From: Rhodobacterales bacterium 34-62-10
GTDB taxonomy: Bacteria; Pseudomonadota; Alphaproteobacteria; Rhodobacterales; Rhodobacteraceae
Direction of reading: 5' to 3'
Assembly (NCBI GenBank): GCA_002282555.1
Contig: NCJR01000044.1
Location: 1 to 10,761 of the forward strand
DNA: 10,761 nucleotides
The notes under the pieces are model-generated. The model saw only the letters and a program-made list of their open reading frames with translations, ran no database searches and was not told the origin of the DNA. Below are positions 6,889 to 10,761 of this stretch, piece by piece. A program made the translations under genes and the position numbers. How positions within the stretch are numbered: position 1 is the stretch's first letter; each line of letters opens with the position of its first letter.

Positions 6889-7773
6889 TTACCCCATCCG
6901 TTCCGAGGCATAGCTGCCGGGGCTGGCCGGGAACACCACCGTCTTGTTGCCGTTCTGGAACACGCGGTGGTGGATATGGGCGTGGATGGCGCGGCTGAGA
7001 ACCTGGGCTTCCACATCGCGGCCAAGGCTGACGTAGTCATCGGCGCTTTGGGCATGGGTGATGCGGACCGTGTCCTGTTCGATGATCGGGCCTTCGTCCA
7101 GATCGGCGGTGACGTAATGGGCGGTGGCCCCGATCAGTTTCACGCCACGTTCATAGGCCTGCTTGTAGGGGTTCGCGCCCTTGAAGCTGGGCAAAAACGA
7201 ATGGTGGATATTGATGATCCGGCCCGACATTTTCTGGCAGATCGCATCGGACAGCACCTGCATGTAGCGGGCGAGGACGATCAGTTCTGCCCCCGACTCC
7301 TCGACCAATGCCATCAGGCGGGCTTCGGCCTCGGGCTTGTTCTCTTTCGTGACCTTGATCTGGTGGAAGGGCAGGTCGTGGTTCACGACGACTTTCTGAT
7401 AGGTCATGTGGTTGGAGACCACGCCCACGATGTCGATGGGCAGCGCGCCGATGCGCCAGCGATAGAGCAGATCGTTCAGGCAATGGCCGAAATTCGACAC
7501 CATCAGCAGGACCTTCATCCGGCTTGTCGCGTCATGGATCGCCCAATCCATCGCGAAGGTTGCGGCGATGGGGGCAAAGCCCGCGCGCAGGTCATCGGGG
7601 GCGGCCCCGGTTTCGGCGTGGAAGGTCATCCGCGCGAAGAACATGCCCGTCAGCGGATCGTCGAACTGGTGGCTGTCGGTGATGTTGCAGCCCTGCGCGG
7701 CCAGAAAGCCGGAAATCGCCGCGACGATCCCACGGGTCGAGGGGCATTGGACGGTCAGCACGTGGTGGGTCAT
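6889..7773 (-). CDS. purU: Formyltetrahydrofolate deformylase
   Basis: Hydrolyses 10-formyl-THF to formate and THF, balancing the one-carbon pool and supplying formate for PurT-type purine synthesis or oxidation. The 294-residue protein has an N-terminal ACT-like regulatory domain (about 1-80; TVQCPSTRGIVAAISGFLAAQ) and a formyltransferase-fold catalytic domain (about 87-285). The catalytic triad is intact: N188 and H190 in NIHHSFLPSFKG and D226 in ADLDEGPI, with the same N-to-D spacing of 38 as PurN. The ACT domain and HHSFLPSF motif separate it from PurN and Fmt. ATG 7773 is preceded by GGAG about 8 nt upstream; the frame stays open far upstream but only as shadow. YeeE lies upstream on the same strand, 158 bp away. 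The leader holds a micro-ORF overlapping this start and a GC hairpin over the ribosome site. Confidence 0.94.
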   Translation of the reverse strand: MTHHVLTVQCPSTRGIVAAISGFLAAQGCNITDSHQFDDPLTGMFFARMTFHAETGAAPDDLRAGFAPIAATFAMDWAIHDATSRMKVLLMVSNFGHCLNDLLYRWRIGALPIDIVGVVSNHMTYQKVVVNHDLPFHQIKVTKENKPEAEARLMALVEESGAELIVLARYMQVLSDAICQKMSGRIINIHHSFLPSFKGANPYKQAYERGVKLIGATAHYVTADLDEGPIIEQDTVRITHAQSADDYVSLGRDVEAQVLSRAIHAHIHHRVFQNGNKTVVFPASPGSYASERMG

Positions 7774-7802
7774 CGGTGGTCTCCGGGGTGGCTCATGCCC
7801 GG
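7770..7802 (-). promoter_or_regulatory. purU leader: micro-ORF overlapping the start and hairpin over the ribosome site
   Basis: Two features overlap here on the minus strand. An ATG at 7796 opens MSHPGDHR, and its TGA (7772-7770) overlaps the purU ATG in the ATGA arrangement. CCGGG and CCCGG arms (7802-7798 and 7787-7783) form a 5-bp GC hairpin that includes part of the CCGGAG ribosome site. A second hairpin, GTCGCT/AGCGAC (7812-7830), lies just upstream. Together they could make purU translation conditional. The micro-ORF has no clear ribosome site of its own and I do not recognise a riboswitch class, so this is suggestive only. Confidence 0.3.
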
Positions 7803-7877
7803 TTGGTAGCAGTCGCTTGGGGCCAGCGACAGCCCGGAAACGACAGGCGTATGCGCCCGCGCGACGCGTGGTCGGGC

Positions 7878-7937
7878 GGTGGGTCAGGGTGTGGCTGAGG
7901 CTGTGGGTCAGGCTGTTGGTCAGGCGGTCGCTCAGGC
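7878..7937 (-). repeat. Five tandem 12-bp degenerate repeats at the end of the YeeE gene
   Basis: Plus-strand units: 7878-7889 GGTGGGTCAGGG, 7890-7901 TGTGGCTGAGGC, 7902-7913 TGTGGGTCAGGC, 7914-7925 TGTTGGTCAGGC, 7926-7937 GGTCGCTCAGGC. Read on the minus strand, each unit is close to TGA CCC ACA GCC. The YeeE stop codon (7934-7932) is itself the TGA of the first unit, and because 12 is a multiple of 3, four of the five units put a TGA in the YeeE frame. The last coding triplets (GTA ACC GCC) resemble a further diverged unit, so the array probably grew by slippage at the 3' end of the gene. Confidence 0.8.
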
Positions 7938-8993
7938 GGTTACGGGGCGGCCCTGCTGATCGACCACAAGATCGGTGAGGATCGCGCCGACCCACATCGC
8001 GAACAGCGCCAGCCACGCGGTGCCGACGAAGATCGACCCGCCCGTGACGCCCGCGCCGATGGCGCATCCGCCCGCCAGCATCCCGCCAAAGCCCATCAGG
8101 GCCGCGCCGAACATCGCGCGGCGCATGTTGCCCTCGTTCTCGAAGCCCTGAAACTTGAATTCGCGGGTGACGACGGCGGCAAGGAAGGAGCCGAGGAACA
8201 CGCCCGGCACCAGCCCGACATCGAATTCCAGCAGGGCGGCACGGTCGAGGGTGAACATCAGCATGCGCGCCGAGGGTCCGGTGAAGCTGGCGCTTTCGAT
8301 CTGCACAGGCTCGAACGCGATCTGCGACAGTCCGAAGGTCAGCACCCAGCCCAGTGCCACGGCAAAGCCCACGCCCGAGGCGAAGATCAGACGGGTGGCA
8401 CCTATGCGGTTGCGGCGCGACAATTCGAGCGCCAGCAGCGCCATGGCCGCGCCGAAGGCAAGGCCCGCCCATGTGGGCAGGTGCAGCGTGGCGAGGATGT
8501 CCATGTTGCGCCCGCCAGCCGTGACCCAAAGCCCCGCCAGCCAGTCGCGCAAGGGGCCAAGCCATCCGGTGATGCTCATCTGGGCGACAACCGCGAAGAT
8601 CAGCCCCGACACGATGGAGCGCAGGTTGCCTGTCGCGCCCAGCACCAGAAGTCGGCCCGAACAGCCGCGCGCCAGCACCATGCCCACACCGAACAGAAGC
8701 CCGCCGATGATGGCACCGGACCAGCTGCCCGGCACGGCCATCATGCGGGCATCGGCGGCGCGCATCAGGCCCAGCATCTGCGCGCCCTGCACCCAGACGA
8801 TGGCGGTCGAGATGGTCAGAAGCCAGACCGCGACCTTGTCGCCCAATTGTCCGCGTGCGAATTCCACCGCCGCCGCGCGCAGGCAAAAGCGCGAGCGTTG
8901 GGCGGCGATGCCGAAAACGACCCCGGTTATCAGGCCCAGAAGGGCGGCGGTCGGTCCTTCGCCGATGCGGTCCACCACGCTGAGAAGGTCCAT
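7932..8993 (-). CDS. YeeE/YedE family sulfur-compound transporter (TsuA-like)
   Basis: 353-residue polytopic inner-membrane protein of the YeeE/YedE (DUF395, sulf_transp) family. The characterised member TsuA/YeeE takes up thiosulfate; others have been linked to sulfur or selenium compounds. Around nine hydrophobic segments can be seen (for example about 15-32, 53-78, 91-108, 172-192, 203-223, 255-277, 292-312, 322-345). The three conserved Cys of the family are in their motifs: C37 in RSRFCLR, C111 in ARGCSGRLLVLGATGN, C310 in AGGCAIGAGVTGGS; in YeeE these line the conduction path and relay thiosulfate. The length matches the fused two-repeat form. ATG 8993 has GGGA about 8-9 nt upstream; the frame extends to 9329 but those residues are Pro-rich shadow. 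No TusA-like YeeD partner is adjacent. It is divergent from the cupin gene, with an FNR-like site in the shared promoter region. The exact substrate cannot be read from sequence. Confidence 0.87.
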   Translation of the reverse strand: MDLLSVVDRIGEGPTAALLGLITGVVFGIAAQRSRFCLRAAAVEFARGQLGDKVAVWLLTISTAIVWVQGAQMLGLMRAADARMMAVPGSWSGAIIGGLLFGVGMVLARGCSGRLLVLGATGNLRSIVSGLIFAVVAQMSITGWLGPLRDWLAGLWVTAGGRNMDILATLHLPTWAGLAFGAAMALLALELSRRNRIGATRLIFASGVGFAVALGWVLTFGLSQIAFEPVQIESASFTGPSARMLMFTLDRAALLEFDVGLVPGVFLGSFLAAVVTREFKFQGFENEGNMRRAMFGAALMGFGGMLAGGCAIGAGVTGGSIFVGTAWLALFAMWVGAILTDLVVDQQGRPVTA

Positions 8994-9054
8994 GGCATGT
9001 GTTCCCGTCTTGGTTGTTCGGCCGAAGATATGACAGGGCGGGCGGGGCCTGTCC

Positions 9055-9068
9055 TTGATCCAGATCAG
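9055..9068 (-). promoter_or_regulatory. FNR/Crp-family binding site (FnrL/Dnr-type)
   Basis: TTGATCCAGATCAG matches the FNR consensus TTGAT-N4-ATCAA at nine of ten positions. It is centred near 9061.5 in the 179-bp divergent region between the YeeE gene (start 8993) and the cupin (start 9173). On the minus strand TCATATCTT lies about 32-34 bp downstream, near the spacing of a class II FNR site (-41.5) relative to a -10 element, so YeeE is the more likely target. On the cupin side the expected -10 position is GC-rich and unconvincing. Imperfect 6-bp arms GACAGG/CCTGTC at 9032-9052 lie between the site and the -10. Confidence 0.5.
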
Positions 9069-9172
9069 AGGCGGAGGGTGCGCGTCGAATGCGTGCGGTG
9101 CGGTGTCGCAAATATCCGCGATCTGGTGGCGGGAAGGCGCTATCTGCGAGGGCAGAGCATGAGGGATGGCGG

Positions 9173-9649
9173 ATGGATCAGAATGTCGTGGCCGATATGG
9201 GCCAGATCGAGGGGCAAGCGGGTCTGATGGCGGCGGCTTTGCTGGCGATGGCTGCGGGTGCGGTGCAGGCGGGCGGTCTGCGCGTCGATCTGGCGGAGCA
9301 GCCGTTGGAGGGGGGCGAGGATCCGGCATTCGGGTCGGTGCGCTGGCGGACGTTGTTTTGTGCGGATCGCACGGCCACAGCCGGGGTGGTGATGGGGATT
9401 GCGGAATTCGGCCCCGGTGGGACGCTGCTGCCGCATCGCCACAGCCCGGCCGAGGTGTATTTCGGGCTGGAGGGTGCGGCGGTCGTGACGGTGGACGGGG
9501 TGGCGCAGGTGATGGCGCCCGGTGTGGCGCTGTTCATCCCCGGTGATGCCGAACATGGCACGGTGGCGGGGCCGGAGGGGTTCCGGATGCTTTATGTCTT
9601 TCCGCGGGATCGGTTTTCCGAGGTGGAGTATCGGTTTTCGCCGCTCTGA
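9173..9649 (+). CDS. Small cupin-domain protein, possible DMSP lyase-like
   Basis: 158-residue single-domain cupin. Cupin motif 1 matches G(X)5HXH(X)3E(X)6G exactly (GGTLLPHRHSPAE then G101), giving metal ligands H88, H90 and E94. Motif 2 is GVALFIPGDAEH with H128, Asp replacing the usual Gly in PxG. A Tyr follows the Glu (Y96). The E-Y-H spacing (+2, +32) equals that of the metal/catalytic set of the DMSP lyase DddQ (E129, Y131, H163, from memory), and the length is near that of DddW, so a DMSP-cleaving enzyme is possible; a sugar- or ligand-binding cupin of unknown role is the alternative. Residues 1-35 are Ala-rich but lack a basic n-region, so I do not call a signal peptide. ATG 9173 is chosen for GAGGGA at 9161-9166; the frame extends to 9089 with Arg-rich, non-cupin residues. 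An MFS permease follows 87 bp downstream on the same strand. Confidence 0.8.
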   Translation: MDQNVVADMGQIEGQAGLMAAALLAMAAGAVQAGGLRVDLAEQPLEGGEDPAFGSVRWRTLFCADRTATAGVVMGIAEFGPGGTLLPHRHSPAEVYFGLEGAAVVTVDGVAQVMAPGVALFIPGDAEHGTVAGPEGFRMLYVFPRDRFSEVEYRFSPL

Positions 9650-9736
9650 GCGGGGTTTGCGGGCGCACAGGGGGATCTGCGCGGATGGGTGATCTTGCCT
9701 CTCGCCAAGCGCGAAAAATCGGCGTAAGCCGTTAAC

Positions 9737-10761
9737 ATGCAAATCATTCCGCTGGCCCAAGCCCATACACTTCCCCTGTGGCGTCGTCCGGTGACGCTGC
9801 TGTTCCTGATGGCCGCAGCCATGCCGATTGCCTTTGCCACATGGTCGGCGCTGCTCAACAACTTCGTGATCGAGGTGGCGCAGTTTGACGGGTCGGACAT
9901 TGGCTGGCTGCATACGGTGCGCGAAATTCCGGGGTTTCTGGCGATTGGTGTGATCGCGATCCTGATGTTCATGCGCGAGCAGGTTCTGGGGATGGTGGCG
10001 CTGATCCTGCTGGGGGTGGCGACGGCGATCACGGCGTGGTTTCCGTCCCTGGGCGGGATTCTGACGATCACCATGCTGTCGTCGATCGGCTTTCATTATT
10101 ACGAGACGGTGAATCAGTCGTTGCAGTTGCAATGGCTGCCCAAGGATCGCGCGCCGCAGATGCTGGGCTGGCTCTTGGCGGCGGGGTCGGGGGCGACGCT
10201 GGTGGCCTATCTCTGCATCATCGTGACGTGGGAGGCGTTGGGGCTGACCTATAACATCGTCTATCTGCTGGCGGGCGGGTTCACGGCGGCGGTGGCGCTG
10301 TTCGCATTGCTGGCCTATCCGCAGTTCGAGGCACCCCATCCGCAGATCAAGAAGATGGTGCTGCGGCGGCGGTATTGGCTGTATTACGCGCTGCAGTTCA
10401 TGTCCGGCGCGCGGCGGCAGATTTTCGTTGTCTTCGCAGGCTTCATGATGGTCGAGAAATTCGGCTTTCGCGTCCACGAGGTGACGGCGCTGTTCACCAT
10501 CAATCTGGTGGTGAACATGATCGCGGCCCCGCTGCTGGGGCGGGCGGTGGCGCGCTGGGGCGAGCGCAAGGCGCTGGGTGTGGAATATATCGGGCTGGTG
10601 GCGGTGTTTCTGGGCTATGGCGGGATCTATTGGTTCGGCTGGGGCGTGATGATGGCGGCGTTTCTGTATGTGATGGATCATGTGTTCTTTGCCATGGCGC
10701 TGGCGCTGAAAACCTATTTCCAGAAGATCGCCGATCCGCGCGATATTGCGCCCACGGCGGC
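9737..10761 (+). CDS. MFS transporter, N-terminal part (3' end outside window)
   Basis: Major facilitator superfamily permease running off the right edge; 341 complete codons are present of a probable 400-420. It begins MQIIPLAQAHTLPLWRRPVT, then hydrophobic segments at about 19-42, 57-79, 83-102, 105-123, 142-164 and 172-195, a cytoplasmic loop (about 196-212, basic), and further segments at about 213-238, 248-268 and 283-320. The loop between the second pair of segments of the C-half has the MFS motif GRAVARWGERK (268-278); the matching loop in the N-half is degenerate. The stretch at about 118-135 (GFHYYETVNQSLQLQWL) is distinctive but I cannot tie it to a substrate. ATG 9737 is the first possible start, because an in-frame TAA lies 12 nt upstream; the ribosome site is weak. 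It may be co-transcribed with the cupin. No substrate is assigned. Confidence 0.85.
   Translation, partial: MQIIPLAQAHTLPLWRRPVTLLFLMAAAMPIAFATWSALLNNFVIEVAQFDGSDIGWLHTVREIPGFLAIGVIAILMFMREQVLGMVALILLGVATAITAWFPSLGGILTITMLSSIGFHYYETVNQSLQLQWLPKDRAPQMLGWLLAAGSGATLVAYLCIIVTWEALGLTYNIVYLLAGGFTAAVALFALLAYPQFEAPHPQIKKMVLRRRYWLYYALQFMSGARRQIFVVFAGFMMVEKFGFRVHEVTALFTINLVVNMIAAPLLGRAVARWGERKALGVEYIGLVAVFLGYGGIYWFGWGVMMAAFLYVMDHVFFAMALALKTYFQKIADPRDIAPTA

Noticed and set aside
6826..7809. 327-codon plus-strand frame opposite purU, preceded by GGGGAGGA
   Set aside because: It starts with TTG, covers exactly the antisense of purU and has no recognisable domain; PurU itself is unmistakable. The ribosome-like site is noted as an orphan element instead.
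7774..7880. Known riboswitch (cobalamin, SAM, ZTP or THF class) upstream of purU
   Set aside because: Stem-loops are present but I cannot match the conserved core of any class; reported only as an unassigned leader.
8994..9329. N-terminal extension of the YeeE protein and the frame over the cupin on the minus strand
   Set aside because: Pro/Arg-rich with no hydrophobic segment; ATG 8993 has a ribosome site and gives the family's usual N-terminus.
9140..10681. 513-codon minus-strand frame across the cupin and MFS genes
   Set aside because: His/Arg/Gln-rich shadow. The plus strand encodes a clear cupin and a clear MFS permease.

Overview
The window is GC-rich, densely coded DNA from an alphaproteobacterium, most likely a Rhodobacterales (Roseobacter/Rhodobacter-group) chromosome. 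This rests on gene content: an alphaproteobacterial-type phosphatidylcholine synthase, a small TalC-type transaldolase, a DUF484-xerC pair, PurU, a YeeE/YedE sulfur transporter and a small roseobacter-like cupin. Codon use is strongly GC-biased, which explains the long shadow frames opposite the real genes. I see no rRNA, tRNA, insertion sequence, prophage gene or CRISPR array. It looks like core chromosome, with the right-hand third (about 6.7-10.8 kb) more accessory in character.

Layout. (1) 1-1275, plus: the C-terminal part of ileS, entering from the left edge. (2) 1276-1370: a convergent gap with a bidirectional terminator. (3) 4414 down to 1371, minus: tal (transaldolase), a 46-bp gap, then DUF484, xerC and pcs. 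Each of the last three is joined to the next by a 4-nt ATGA stop/start overlap, so they should be co-translated; an extended -10 element may give DUF484-xerC-pcs its own promoter. (4) 4505-6694, plus: priA, divergent from tal across 90 bp. (5) 6695-6888: a convergent gap holding a 17-bp palindrome plus T-run (priA terminator), a 10-codon micro-ORF, an orphan Shine-Dalgarno-like leader and the purU terminator hairpin. (6) 8993 down to 6889, minus: a YeeE/YedE membrane protein, then purU. The 158 bp between them contains five tandem 12-bp repeats that begin at the YeeE stop codon, and a purU leader with a micro-ORF overlapping the purU start. (7) 9173 to the right edge, plus: a small cupin and an MFS permease that runs off the window. 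The divergent YeeE/cupin region carries an FNR-type site with nine of ten consensus bases.

How the genes relate. ileS, xerC, priA and tal are housekeeping genes: translation, chromosome dimer resolution, replication restart and the non-oxidative pentose phosphate pathway. pcs makes phosphatidylcholine directly from choline. purU releases formate from 10-formyl-THF and links to one-carbon metabolism. The most interesting candidate is the cupin. It has the full cupin metal motif plus a Tyr whose spacing matches the metal/catalytic residues of DMSP lyases (DddQ/DddK/DddW type). Beside it are an MFS transporter, a likely thiosulfate/sulfur-compound transporter and an FNR-like site, so the region may serve organosulfur use or redox-responsive sulfur handling. 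That last step is inference.
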